The notes: generated from the sequence alone by a model not told the origin. A DNA stretch of 64,000 nucleotides from Rhabditophanes sp. KR3021 (GCA_963281155.1 CAUJLY010000001.1:7688001-7752000); one strand, 5' to 3'; positions 10,615-24,124 are shown, numbered from the stretch's first letter. Program-made: numbers and translations.

Positions 10615-10686
10615 TTGTTTAGAATATCTATGACACATTGTACATAGTTGTTCATCCTTTACAATGTTTGTGGACACTCTAAACAA
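10615..10686. ncRNA. miRNA-like hairpin 4
   Basis: TTGTTTAGA pairs with TCTAAACAA at the base and ACATTGTA with TACAATGT near the loop, with scattered A-C and T-G oppositions between. It lacks the TGCTT base. Confidence 0.7.
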
Positions 10687-10732
10687 AGCTGCAATATATA
10701 TGAATGAAACAAGTAAACTTAAAAGCCACTAA

Positions 10733-10796
10733 GCTTGGAACTCACAGTAATATCTCAGAAAAGCAACTTTCTCAGATAATATATACAGTGCCAAGT
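10733..10796. ncRNA. miRNA-like hairpin 5
   Basis: GCTTGG pairs with CCAAGT at the base, ACT with AGT, and TATCTCAGAAA with TTTCTCAGATA near a short loop. There is an internal mismatch bubble in the middle. Confidence 0.65.
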
Positions 10797-10824
10797 CGAG
10801 TCACCTTCATTATCTTTATCGAAT

Positions 10825-10881
10825 AAAGGAAGCAATCGTGATTTGAACCAACCTAATGCAACAAAGATATTGAATTCCTTT
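10825..10881. ncRNA. miRNA-like hairpin 6 (weaker)
   Basis: AAAGGAA pairs with TTCCTTT, CAAT with ATTG and ATTTG with CAAAG, separated by an internal loop. It falls in the array register, but pairing is weaker than in its neighbours. Confidence 0.45.
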
Positions 10882-10958
10882 CAAGCCTCTATGTTGTTCT
10901 AATCAAGGCCAAAATATGCGAATAAAACTTGTTGTCGTTAGCGGTATGTTAAGCAAGA

Positions 10959-11026
10959 TGCTTTGGGACGAGTCAACTTCAAGAAAAGTCAAAATCAATT
11001 TATTAAAGTTGGTTTGTCTCAAAGCA
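10959..11026. ncRNA. miRNA-like hairpin 7
   Basis: TGCTTTGGGACGAGTCAACTT pairs with AAGTTGGTTTGTCTCAAAGCA over about 20 continuous positions if read as + strand RNA, counting four G-U wobbles. With two unpaired bases after AAGCA this gives an ideal 22-nt duplex with a 2-nt 3' overhang. It is the best single hairpin of the array and favours + strand transcription. Confidence 0.8.
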
Positions 11027-11068
11027 GGTACTTTTTCACCACTCAGTTTCAAATTTAGCAAATCACCT

Positions 11069-11138
11069 TGCTTTTCATTCAATACCTTCTAATTATAGTC
11101 AAAATAATCTGTAATTGAAAGACATAGAATAAAAAGCA
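11069..11138. ncRNA. miRNA-like hairpin 8
   Basis: TGCTTTT pairs with AAAAGCA, ATTC with GAAT, CTT with AAG and AATTA with TAATT, separated by single or double mismatches. The mismatch types (mostly C-A and A-C on +) would be wobbles on the minus strand. Confidence 0.72.
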
Positions 11139-11178
11139 CGGCAGTTAATTAATTTTTATCAAAACACTAGAAAAATAG

Positions 11179-11250
11179 TGCTGTGAATCGTTTCCCAAAT
11201 TATAAGAAATATAAAATTGATTTATTATAATTTGAGAACGATCCACTGCA
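11179..11250. ncRNA. miRNA-like hairpin 9
   Basis: TGC/GCA, GTG/CAC, ATCGTT/AACGAT and CAAATTATAA/TTATAATTTG pair with three mismatches, giving a stem of about 25 bp with a loop of about 19 nt. Confidence 0.78.
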
Positions 11251-11296
11251 AAACCGCCATATGTGTATAAAATTTCAGATCCATCAAATAAACGAA

Positions 11297-11362
11297 GCTT
11301 TGAACGAATAGCTTTAAATGAAAAAGATAAGCATTTTGCATTTATTGATACTCGTTCAAAGC
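11297..11362. ncRNA. miRNA-like hairpin 10
   Basis: GCTTTGAACGA and TCGTTCAAAGC form a perfect 11-bp base. TA/TA and AAATG/CATTT continue the stem after mismatches. Confidence 0.75.
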
Positions 11363-11404
11363 AAGTCTAATATAGATGTTTTTCAGTACAATTAATGAAA
11401 CTAA

Positions 11405-11473
11405 TCGTGTTTTCAGAAAAAACATGCCTAAAAATATTAACGCTTTTAAAGAATACCCAGACTAAAAACATGA
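11405..11473. ncRNA. miRNA-like hairpin 11 (weaker)
   Basis: TCGTGTTTT pairs with AAAACATGA, then AG with CT after one mismatch. The upper part is poorly paired, but it sits exactly where the array spacing predicts a unit. Confidence 0.4.
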
Positions 11474-11533
11474 CAAATTTAAAGTATTTCGATTTTAATT
11501 AAATCGTATTGTAAAACGATTGGCAATACCAAA

Positions 11534-11620
11534 AACACTAACTGTATCTTAGGGATCTTGGATATACGAGGGTTATTTAGACATGACATTTAAATACAAT
11601 CCCATTCATTATACAGTGTT
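11534..11620. ncRNA. miRNA-like hairpin 12
   Basis: AACACT/AGTGTT and GTAT/ATAC pair around a 4-nt bulge, then GGGAT/ATCCC after an internal loop. At 87 nt it is longer than its neighbours. Confidence 0.55.
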
Positions 11621-11648
11621 GCAAAGAGTTGATATGCTTATGAAATAA

Positions 11649-11713
11649 TATTTGACAAAGTGTAATTTTTATCGAAGTCCTCAAAGCAATTGTGAATTAA
11701 TTTTTGTCATTTA
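11649..11713. ncRNA. miRNA-like hairpin 13 (weaker)
   Basis: TGACAAA pairs with TTTGTCA, flanked by AATT/AATT-type pairing. It is in array register, but the stem is short. Confidence 0.4.
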
Positions 11714-11765
11714 GACACAAAACAACAAAGAAATGTCATTCGGCTTGTCTATTTTATGGAACAGG

Positions 11766-11833
11766 CTGCTTTGGTCAATAATCATATTAGAATGCATAAA
11801 TCATGTTTTTTAGAAAGATTACGACCTAAGCAG
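11766..11833. ncRNA. miRNA-like hairpin 14
   Basis: CTGCTT/AAGCAG, GGTC/GACC and AATC/GATT pair with isolated mismatches, with a loop of about 30 nt. It carries the shared TGCTT/AAGCA base. Confidence 0.7.
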
Positions 11834-11889
11834 GGCAATTTTTTTAAACCCAGGAAATTATTTTTTGATATCAAACTCCTAAACAATCA

Positions 11890-11958
11890 TGCTTCGCAGT
11901 CACGGTCAACATTTATGAGCTGAATCTATCATCAATGTTGACTTCAGACTGAAAAGCA
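11890..11958. ncRNA. miRNA-like hairpin 15
   Basis: TGCTT/AAGCA, CAGTC/GACTG and GTCAACATT/AATGTTGAC pair with two small bubbles, with a loop of about 16 nt. Strongly miRNA-like. Confidence 0.78.
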
Positions 11959-12012
11959 CGGTCATTTATTTAGAGTTAGTAATATTAATACTTAGAATGG
12001 CTTGTTATGAGA

Positions 12013-12066
12013 ACTTCATGCTTAACATCGTACATTTTGTGTGGAAACTAATAAGCAAAACGAAGT
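12013..12066. ncRNA. miRNA-like hairpin 16
   Basis: ACTTC/GAAGT at the base and TGCTTA/TAAGCA above an asymmetric bulge, with a loop of about 25 nt. It is shorter than the strong members. Confidence 0.45.
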
Positions 12067-12121
12067 GGCTAGGAAAATGTATAAATAAAGTTAGTCTAAC
12101 CAAAAGGTAACTAAGTCATAC

Positions 12122-12174
12122 TTATGGACTATTTATTGCCACATGACATCAAAAAATACAGTAACTATTCATAA
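12122..12174. ncRNA. miRNA-like hairpin 17
   Basis: TTATG/CATAA, then GA/TT(C), TA/TA and TTATTG/CAGTAA pair with one bulged C and one mismatch, giving about 15 bp. It is in array register. Confidence 0.5.
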
Positions 12175-12307
12175 TCACCCTACTGTTTACTGAACCGATC
12201 TACTTAGAACACCAGTGCTTCTAAATATATACAGATCATGCAAAAAGCACGACAATCTTAAGATTACCATATTTAATTGTCTTTTATCTTCAAATAATTA
12301 ACTTTAA

Positions 12308-12356
12308 GCAACTGAGCTAATTCTCCATTAAGCACGTTTTACCAGACTTTGGTTGC
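12308..12356. ncRNA. miRNA-like hairpin 18 (weak)
   Basis: GCAAC pairs with GGTTGC and then continues through wobbles for about 9 bp. A shorter TGCTT...AAGCA hairpin at 12215-12250 also lies here. Possibly degenerate units. Confidence 0.3.
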
Positions 12357-12414
12357 ATGGTGAAATGAGGTCAAGGGATGACTAGCCTAACAACTTGTAT
12401 AAGTTTACTCTTCG

Positions 12415-12480
12415 GAGATATATTTTTATCTAAAACTTACTTTAAACAATTTATTTGTCCGTAAATAGAAAATAGATCTT
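12415..12480. ncRNA. miRNA-like hairpin 19 (weaker)
   Basis: AGAT/ATCT and TATTTTT/GAAAATA pair over about 12 bp with one mismatch and a loop of about 35 nt. It is the last recognisable unit; weaker inverted repeats (12577-12655, 12726-12770) follow. Confidence 0.4.
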
Positions 12481-13418
12481 GTGGTATTCTGGAAACCGCA
12501 ACCTTAGCGAACAAAGTTAGAAAGAATGACAAGAAAGTTCAAATGTTTTAATATTTTGAATTTAATAAAATATGGCATGTGATGCAGGTATAAATAGCCA
12601 AACTTTTACCTTCCGACCAGCCTTGTGATGTGGCAACATATTCAATGCCCTGCATAAATGATCCTCCTACTTTATCCCCAAGATAACAAAATTTCAAAAA
12701 GCATGTCATTTAATTGGGTTCCTAACATTAAGAGATGAGTTTCAAACTAAATTTATAACTATCTTTAATGACTCGGGATACGCAATTAAATTTAAACGAT
12801 TTTGGTAATGGATATAATTGGTATCATGTTTAGTCAAAGGTGAAGTTAGTAAGTAGAATCTCGGATAGACTCGAAAGGACAGACAAAGTACAATTTGGAT
12901 AAGCTTAATGATGGCTAAACGAAAAGAGATGTATGCAAACAACTTTACCACGTACCACCAAGTTAGATGAGGTGTATATAATTTCAAATTTATGTTATAA
13001 AAACAACCTCAAGCCAGTAGCCTTCACAAAGTAACACTAATGAGCACACCATCAACCAAACTAATGACACCTCTGTTTTCTACTATACAGTTAAACTTCG
13101 AAATCCAAATGTCATCTGATGTTTGAAATCCCTTTCCATAAAGCCTTATAGTACATATTTCCTGTGCCACTCATGCTACAGGCTTAACATTTAAAACATA
13201 TACGATATATCGTATGATGTACTTAATGCCCACAAAATGGTATAGTAGACAATAATATTGTTTGTGGTAACATTTTCGGCACAAACAAAGTAATTATGGA
13301 ATTTTAATTATTAGTTTAAAAGTAGCAAACAACAAGAAAAATATGTATTTCAAGCAATAAGGAAATCAGACATCCAAATAAAAATAAAAGGAATATCATT
13401 ATAATAATGAAAATAATA
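12481..13418. other. Spacer between hairpin array and cadherin gene
   Basis: No gene seen. A short CATTAA...TTAATG hairpin lies at 12726-12770 and a perfect 16-bp palindrome, ATACGATATATCGTAT, at 13200-13215. The open frame at 12742-12987 (-) has no family features. Confidence 0.4.
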
Positions 13419-16400
13419 TTAATAATCATGCAACTCTTCAATGTATGGCCGGCTTCTTTCTTCTTGGACATTAATATGCATCGTTTGTACCGAATAATCA
13501 TCCATAAAACCATTGTTTGTGTTGAAAGTAGAGGTTGAGTATTTTCTATACATGTTTGGTGTGAATTCTCCATTCATGTTCTTGGCATGTAAGGCCATGA
13601 TGTTGTTGGATTCTTTTGAGCTTTCGACGATATAAGTGTCAACTAAGTCTTGTCTTTCATTTTGATAGGATTTGTGTTCCTTGAAGATGAGGTACACAAA
13701 GACCAAGATAGTTACCATCATCCCTAAGATAAATGTAATGATTATTATTGGCATAAAAGGCCATTTCCATTCTTCTTTCCAATCGAAATCTTTATTCACA
13801 TAAATTTCCTCCTCCAAGGCAACTTTATAACCCGGTAAATTTTTATCATTCACTACAAATTCATTCTGATTATCAATTAACCCTATTATATTATCAGCAG
13901 TAAAAATATCTTGAGTGCTTTGACTGATAAAGATAATTTTGGCAAGTGTTTTTATACCTTTATCATTGGTGTCACTATCATCCGAGTCCCCATTTTTATA
14001 ATATGTGTATCTTTCTAGTATTATTTTGGATTCACCTACTGCTTCTGCCAATCTCTTTAGCCTTTCAAAGTTGGCAGCATAGTCAAAGTTCATTGGAGAT
14101 TGCGCGAAAATAACATTGAGAATATGCCTTTCATCACAAATCCAGATGTTTAGTTGGGTTCGTTCTTTTAAAATCAAATTAGTTGGATCGGAAAGATCTT
14201 TTGATTGGACCTTTACTTTAACGACACCGCCAACGTAATCCATTAAATAGTCATTTAGCTTAACATAACCTTTGTTATTAATTGTTACTAAAGAGGGAGC
14301 TAATACCACACGTTCCTTGTACTCAAAACTAATTTCCTCGATCTCATAAGCCACCTTTTGAACTTCGCCTTCTAATATGTCCGCGTCATGCGAGTGCAAC
14401 TGTATCAATTTAGACCCAGGATCACTATTCTTAGGCACAGCAATTTCATACAAATCCAAATCAAACTTCGCTGCATTATCATTCTCATTCTCAACCATAA
14501 TCACAACCTCCATCATGTCATACGTTTCTTCCAAATCAGCTACTAAAAATTCTTCATTTGTCACATAAACATACAGAAGGTGTTTTTCATTTTGCTCACG
14601 ATCAAGTTTTTTAATTAATTTAATTTGACCGGTAAGTCTATTTATTTGGAAGGATCCTGTTTGCTCAGTTAGGTGGTAAAATATTTTATCATTTGAGTCG
14701 ATGTCAGTGGCTAGGATGGTTGTGATGGTGTCGGATATGATGAAATTTTCTGAAATTTGAAATGTTAAATTCTTTTCTAGGAAATTGGGAGTATGGTCGT
14801 TTTTATCAAGCCTAAAAGTAAATCATTATTGATAAAAAATAAATGGTTGTTTTGACTGATTAAACTCTTTCTCAAATTAATTAAACTTCCAATAACTAAG
14901 TGATATTGCAGTGAGCAAATTTTTATTCTTATTCTTAGAAATAGACAGACTCAAAAGACCAATTTAGGAACAAAAACAAAACGGCTTTGGAATAACATTA
15001 GCAGTTCCTAAAGTGTCAAAAAACATATAATCATAATGTATATCTTCAATGTAAACGTGCTTGGAGATGAATGTTTATATGAATATATGATATTTTTTAG
15101 GACCTTCTTTTTTATAAATTGATAGTGAAGGTAAATTTTTCTAGAAATCATAATTAATACTGACATAAATATAATATCATCAATGATAAGAAGGCCCTGA
15201 TATTTTTTGCTTCTAGAGTTTTAAGAGTATTAGAACGTTGGTCTAGCTTCAGTTTAAGGTAAATGAAATGTAATTTCGTTTGAAGTCTGCCTTTGCATAT
15301 GTAACTTGGGGAATGTAGCCATTTTTGTAACAAGTTAATTTTTAATTTATTCTTTTTTCTTTTTGCGTTACTTTATTAGGTAAAGATAACTTTTGAAAGA
15401 TATCGTTTTGGTTTTAAGTAAAAGTGAAAGGGGAAAAGTAATAAACAAAATTTAAATTGTTTGGTAATTAATTAGGAATGTGGGCAATAAAATATTATTG
15501 CTTATCAGTCTTGAAGATTGTTTTTGAAGAAATAAAAAGTTTAAACTTACACTATTACTTCAAATATTTGCCTTTTTTCTTTACGACCAGATGAAATTTT
15601 GACATCTAATTTGTAGGTATTCTGTGTTTCTCTATCGACGTCATTAATCAAGATTATTTCGCCTGTCGCATTATTAATCGAGAAGGGAAAGGTGTCTTGT
15701 TCAATTTCATTCACTAAATCATACATAACTTTGCATTCATCATCAACTTTAGCCAAAATTTGGCCAACAACTTTTCCCTCATCAACCTTAGTATTCTCCT
15801 CAACGAAATAAACTCGAGTCTGATTAGCTTCAAAGACCGCATTACATTCAACAGACCTTATTAGTTCAAGTTCGACATTCACCATAACTTGATGAAATCC
15901 ATCACTGACGAGTACTTTAAAAGTACTAACCTTCACATTGACATCAATCAAAAAGTCCCTCGTTACGATGTTCTGATCTTTATCAATTGTCAATCTCCTA
16001 GCCATCTCATAATTTTCTGTGATTGTAAATGTTAATACGTCTGAGGCATCAGGATCATATACATTTAGATGTTCTAGGATTGTTCCTGGCATTACGTTAT
16101 CCATAGCTTTTATTTTTACATTATTTTCTACTACTACAGGTTCGTTGTCATTAATGTCGAAAATGGTGATTATAATCTCATCCATCCCATTAAACAGCGT
16201 GTATGAGGGAGTATGTTCGTAGTCAAGGGTTGCTTGTAAGATAAGTTGATTGTTTTCATTAATTGAAAATATATTTGATCCACCACCCAGTAGTTCCCTA
16301 TCTTTATTTGACGCCTTTAAGTTTCCTATTACTGTGCCAACTTTAACATTTTCATGCACATCAAAATTATAAACTTTACTTTCCTCCAACACCTCATTTA

Positions 16401-17972
16401 TTTTTTTGATTACTTTAACTTCAATACTAGTTTCAACAACTTCTTGCGTCAACAAATTTTCTACTTCAATTCTAAGTGATTCTGACATAGGAAATTCTTT
16501 TACCGTTATTTCTCCTGTAGTACTATTTATGTTAAAACCATCACCCTCGACAATCCTATATACATGTTTTGAAATGATTTGACGCTCATTATTATCTTTG
16601 ACATCTTCTAAACTTTTGCCTTCAGGTTTGGTATGAATTTGGTAAACAAAACCATTTTTTTCTAATTCATCATCTATTTCAATGACATCAGGGTGTTCTA
16701 GTAATGATAAGAAGTTTCTCTTGGCTGTTAAACCATCATCTTCAAAGGCTATCACTAATTCACTGTAATCTTTTGGTTCCTCTTCATGCAGCATGTCTTT
16801 GACACTAATCCTCAATTTCAGTGAACTCACATCACCATTAGATAGTGGACCAGACCACATTAAGATGTTTTCTTTTAAGGTAAACTTTTGCCCAATCTCC
16901 TTCACAATACTTTCCTCAATTATTCTATTCCTCAACATATCATACATCTCCAACCCATCAACCACAAATTCTAACTTGCCATTTGCATCACCATCAACCA
17001 CATTCAAAACCTTCAATACCTGCTCTTTTGCATTTATACCTATCGTCAAGAAAGAGACCTTATCATTAACATCAAAAGAAGGTGCTTGTGAGTTAAGACC
17101 CTCAATTTTAATAATTACCCTTGCAAAAGCTACGAAATCCATAAATCTCTTATTTCGAGCTAATACCATTATGTCATAGGACTTAGTAGTTGTTAACGGA
17201 GTACCCACATAACTTAATTGCCCTGTTTCGGGTGATATCACAACGGTCGAGGGACCTTCTGTAATGTCAAAAACTACACCATCTTCAACATTCAGTTGAA
17301 CCTCAACTTTGCCAATCTCTCTAACACCCCCTTTGACATGAAATTGAAGAGTTGATTCAATAAATTTGGGTGCTCTATCAAAAAAATTAGTCTCCGGAAC
17401 TATTTTGATATTTATGATGGCGGAGCCTTCTTTGCCATCCTTGTCGATTCCTGTTATTGTTAGCATTACTTCTTCCCCGACTGTTTCAATGGTCAGGAAT
17501 TCTTCATTAACAACAGTTAGGATGCCGTTTTTTGGGTTGATGATAAAATTTGCATCACTTTCTGATAGCATAAATGTGACGCCTTTTGCATGACTATTTG
17601 TTACAGCTACTTTTACGGGAATTGTGAATAATTTGGACTTTTCCTCTATCACGGCCGAATAAATAGGTTTAGTAAAAAGCAAGGTATTATTAATGATTTC
17701 AGAAGTCTGACGCAACACAAATAATCTCTTTTGGTTTGTATTTTCATTGAATGTCAAGACATTAAGTGGGTACTTTTTCACATTTTTGATTAAAATTAAA
17801 TTGGAATCCTCATCAATCTTAAACAAATGTTTGTTTCTTCCATAAATGATAGTTTCATTAAAAGAGATTGCTTTAGAGTCATTGGAAACAATAACATTAT
17901 CTCCGTCATTATCTAACAAAATGATAACTTTCTCAACTTTACCATCATTCCATTTAATTTCTTTTGAATTGT
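13419..17972 (-). CDS. Cadherin-family adhesion receptor (5' partial)
   Basis: Two exons (17972-15551 and 14811-13419, 739-nt intron) encode about 1,270 residues of a single-pass cadherin. There are about seven or eight extracellular cadherin repeats. Classical Ca2+ linkers DINDNEP, DKNDHTP and NENDN are visible in the membrane-proximal part, with SENF/ENTKV, DADA/DID and LDRE/DRETQ motifs; the N-terminal repeats are more divergent. The junction rebuilds EVIVLDKNDHTPNF, confirming the intron. A transmembrane helix (PIIIITFILGMMVTILVFVY) and a tail of about 85 residues rich in Ser/Asn/Tyr follow. No obvious beta-catenin-binding motif is seen, so it is not a classical cadherin. The exon starts at a TTTATAG acceptor at 17972, so the signal-peptide exon is missing; none was found up to 19.2 kb. 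Confidence 0.88.
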
Positions 17973-19215
17973 CTATAAATGTGTATGTATAAATATGTAT
18001 ATGTATGTGTATTTGTTTAGTTTATAACTTAAAAAGAGACACCACTCATCATCTATTTCTACTTTTCGTGATATCAAATATATCTTTTCTCAACATCTTT
18101 CTATATACTACAACAACCATTTAATAATAATAACTATGTCACGCACAAGCCCCTTGCCTAATAACGAACTATTACTAAATGACAAATATTTTTTGTTTGT
18201 TAAAAGAGGCCACATTAATGGTTATTTTGTGCCCAAGAAGTTTTTAAATAATACTTTTAATAATGCTTTTGATAATACTCGTAATTACACTTCCATCTCA
18301 CAAACATTTATTATTCCCAATTTTATATATCTTTTTTCTTATCAACTTATTTTGTATCGCAAAAACCTTAACAAAAATAAGCCTCTGTTATGGCTTTGTT
18401 TTTAGTTCATATCATTTCTTTTTCTACATCCAACAAACTAAAGCTAATAACCAACTAATAGTCATTAAATACACACCCTTCCTAGTCAAATAAGTTTATT
18501 TATCCAAAGACACACACTTTTTATTAATCATATTGCGATTATCATTAAACTTACATATCCCACAATTAAATACAATCAAAATAATTGCTATTCTAAAGTT
18601 ATTCTGAGTTAGAAACATTTTATAATAGGACCATCAAAGATAGTGTAAATAATTACCAAATATTACTTAAAAGTTACTGTCTTTTGATCAAAAACAATTG
18701 TTTTTATGGCAAATGATTCAATTAATATATATTTCGCATATTTTTATAATGACCCACATTTGTTTTTAATTAAAAAATTAGTTTTTTACCACAACTTTTA
18801 TCTCAATCATATTTTATGCCTTCATTTGATTCGAAAATATATCATATATGAATAATACTGATTTCATGTAAACAATAATGTATTTTTTTGTAGTATCTCT
18901 ACCCATCACCAAAAATGACCTTCTTCATTTGTTAAGAATTTTGATTTGCAAATACAGACAACATTTTTGTCTACGTAGGAATATTTATTTATAAATAAAA
19001 ATGTATGTGTATGGTTCTAACTATCATCTCCTATATCGTCAAAGGAAAGCAAAATTATATGCATTCACATTACTCGTAGTATATTTAAAACTATTTCACA
19101 ACACTATGTAGTTTTTTATAAAAAGGAACAAACACGTACATTTAAATAAATTTAATGGTATTAATCATTTATAATTTTTTCAAAGTTACAACATTTAAAA
19201 CATTTTCTCGATTAC
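17973..19215. other. Region between cadherin and GH1 genes
   Basis: Should contain the cadherin first exon(s), which I could not identify. On the + strand an 89-codon frame (18136-18405) begins with a polar, protein-like stretch (MSRTSPLPNNELLLNDKYF) but becomes hydrophobic low-complexity; it matches no family I know and is doubtful. The rest is AT-rich. Confidence 0.35.
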
Positions 19216-20717
19216 TTAATTTAATTTGTTGCTCATAATATAGTTTTTGTAAACATCGACCACTTTCCTCGGACTTCTTTCTTTATTTGGACCGGTAAAG
19301 TTAACTTTGTACATACCCATCTTTGCGGAGAAACCCTCATCCCACTCATACCCATCCATCAGACTATATACACAATAGCCTATTACATTTACACCTTCAT
19401 TTATTGCCGTCCTAACCACATTCAAATGTTCCCTTAAATAAATTTCTTTTGAAATTTGGCCATTTCTACTATCCCATTACCAGTAATAAGAATCGGAGTT
19501 TGTAGGTAATTTTTTCTTAAATACCTCAGCACATATGACAACCCACCTGGCCAGTATGAGGCCTTATTTAGGTGCAAATTATCATTTACAAACTCTATAC
19601 CCAACTCTTTTCCAATCTGATTAAATTGTATCTCCTTCTTCCCACCACTGCTTAACAGCTGTCCACCAAAATAATTTAACCCAATAAAATCGCTACTATT
19701 TCTAATTTCTTTTATCTCATCTATTGAAAATAAGCGCAATCTACTTACACTTCTTCCTTCTTCTCTTGTCTTGGCTTGGAAAAAATGTAAGATTGAGTCT
19801 GGGTAATTGCCATTCGGACTGAATATGGGTGAGCTTAGGAGACCAAGTGTAAAATCCATATACATATCAAATGTGGTCGTCACCTTTGTATCAAGAGGGA
19901 ACGGTGAATTGACAGTAAAACTAAGTCCTATTTTATTGTCTTTGCTCTTGTATTTGGCCTTAAACAACTGTCCTACCTTGCCATGACATTTCAGTATATT
20001 ATAAAAAGCATTATATATAGTTGTTTCAGCATTATCGGAGCCAAAGCCACCTGGTGCCCAATTTAGTTTAGTTCCACCATAACTATTCATGGCCATGCCG
20101 AAAGGATCTTCTATGGTTATCCATGTCTTGACGTCGTCTTTGAATAAGTCAAGGATAAAAGAAGCGTAGGAGAGGAATAATGGGACTATTGCGTCGTTTT
20201 GAAAGCCGCCGATAGACTCAAGAGAGAGAGGTAAGTCGTAATGGAGAAGGGTTAGGATTGGTTGTATGTTGAGTGACTTTAGACCGGATATTAGGGATTT
20301 GTAGTAGGCCAGGCCTTTTTTGTTTATTATGTCAGTGGTTCCTTGGGGGAAGATACGAGACCATGAGATGGAGAATTTGTAATGAGTGACGTTGAGTTGT
20401 TTTATTAGGAGAAGGTCGGCATTTAGGTTGTGATAACTGTCACTGGTGACGTTTCCTGTCTCATTCATGTATTTGGAGGTGAAGTAATCCCAATTAGAGA
20501 GACCTTTGCCTATAATGGAGGTAGCAAGAATAAAAATATCACAATTCCAATTATCACGTAACTTACCATCACTTATATATCCTCCCTCAATAGAATAGGC
20601 CGCCGACGTAACACCCCATATAAAATCCTTTCTAAAGCCATCAACACCAACAACATAAAATAAGCCAACCAAAATACAAATCATTCTGCTCACTATATTA
20701 AACATGAAATATTTCAA
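19216..20717 (-). pseudogene. GH1/Klotho-like protein lacking both catalytic Glu, with a frameshift
   Basis: Glycosyl-hydrolase-1 fold protein, about 480 residues, beginning with a signal peptide (MKYFMFNIVSRMICILVGLF). Exon 1 is 20717-20567. A 57-nt, in-frame, stop-free intron (20566-20510) restores EGGYISDGKGLSNWDYF. GH1 hallmarks: DFIWGVTSAAYSIEGG near the N-terminus, FSISWSRIFPQG, and GYCVYSLMDGYEWDEGF near the end. Both catalytic positions are changed. The acid/base NEP motif reads TIEDP, and the nucleophile motif TENG reads TGNG, so no retaining glycosidase activity is expected, as in Klotho-type pseudoenzymes. Around 19434-19445 a one-base shift separates the main frame from the last 70 codons (YLREHLNVVRTAI...). 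It is a decaying gene, or a Klotho-like gene with one assembly indel. Confidence 0.65.
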
Positions 20718-21001
20718 AGAATAAGCTACTCAATTACCACTTCTCTCAAAAATTGACACTCATTAATATTTATTATTGATATTTGTCTTCTACACAAAAA
20801 AGCAGTAGTTAAAAAAGCTTAGTTGACTCACCACTTCAAATATTGTATAGACTGTGAGATGATATACATTTAGCTGATTGACAATCACCACAAAAAATAG
20901 ATTTATTTTTTATACAAGACACAACATTTTCATAAAAATCTTTTCTTTATAATAATAGGAGAGACAAGAAGGGAAAGAGATGGATATAGTAGCATTTATA
21001 T
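20718..21001. other. Intergenic
   Basis: Short AT-rich spacer between the sirtuin 3' end and the GH1 start. Nothing recognised. Confidence 0.4.
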
Positions 21002-23827
<2,826 letters not shown>

Positions 23828-23893
23828 TATGAATCAAAAAGTATTTTATATTTAAAAAATGTAATCAGAAATGTAATAAAATATCAAGTGACT

Positions 23894-24124
23894 TTATTCC
23901 ATCACTGTGCCCCTTTTAAATCGTTTCATGATCCGCGCAAACATACCTTCTTCTTCTTCATCTTCCTCTTCATCTGAAGCTTCAAGGACTTCCTGCAATA
24001 AGTTGCTATAATATTTTGGTACCATCTCATCCTCTGCCATGGCCGTCGGATCTGCTGAAGAATCTATTCTGATGACGACAGATTCATCCACCATAGTCAC
24101 ATCTTCTGAAGCGTTCATGTTCAT
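23894..24124 (-). CDS. Acidic small ORF; possible alternative first exon of the sirtuin
   Basis: A 76-codon frame just upstream of the sirtuin, same strand. It is Met/acidic-rich, with KYYSNLLQEVLEASDEEE, then a run of Glu and a basic end, RIMKRFKRG. A GAAG|GTATGT donor at about 23948 leaves one base, the phase needed by sirtuin exon 2, so it could replace the 23827 exon and give an acidic N-terminus like that of vertebrate SIRT2. As a stand-alone gene it would be 76 residues with no recognisable domain. RNA evidence would decide between these. Confidence 0.35.
   Translation of the reverse strand: MNMNASEDVTMVDESVVIRIDSSADPTAMAEDEMVPKYYSNLLQEVLEASDEEEDEEEEGMFARIMKRFKRGTVME

Larger units (their letters stand above)
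10239..12480. ncRNA. Array of pre-miRNA-like hairpins (probable microRNA cluster)
   Basis: No protein-coding potential. Instead there is a series of imperfect inverted repeats, each 50-90 nt long with 15-25 bp arms and a 10-25 nt loop, starting at about 10239, 10369, 10477, 10615, 10733, 10825, 10959, 11069, 11179, 11297, 11405, 11534, 11649, 11767, 11890, 12013, 12122, 12308 and 12415. Start-to-start spacing is mostly 92-138 bp. Many stems share a base of TGCTT (5' side) paired with AAGCA (3' side), while the interiors differ. This is the architecture of a tandemly duplicated and diverged microRNA cluster. The strand is unresolved: G-U wobble counts favour + for some hairpins (10959, 10369) and - for others (11069, 11890). 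Individual hairpins are listed separately. Confidence 0.75.

Noticed and set aside
10239..12480. Hairpin array as a MITE or satellite
   Set aside because: Interiors of the units are unrelated in sequence; only architecture, spacing and the stem base are shared, which a recent satellite or MITE would not show.
10239..12480. Deciding the strand of the array from G-U wobbles
   Set aside because: Counts conflict between hairpins (10959 and 10369 favour +; 11069, 11297 and 11890 favour -), so the strand is left open.
13200..13215. Perfect 16-bp palindrome ATACGATATATCGTAT
   Set aside because: AT-rich, isolated, and not linked to a gene start or repeat; reported only as a note.
18136..18493. ORFs on the + strand upstream of the cadherin
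   Set aside because: Only the first 40 codons look protein-like; no start context or family, so not called as a gene.
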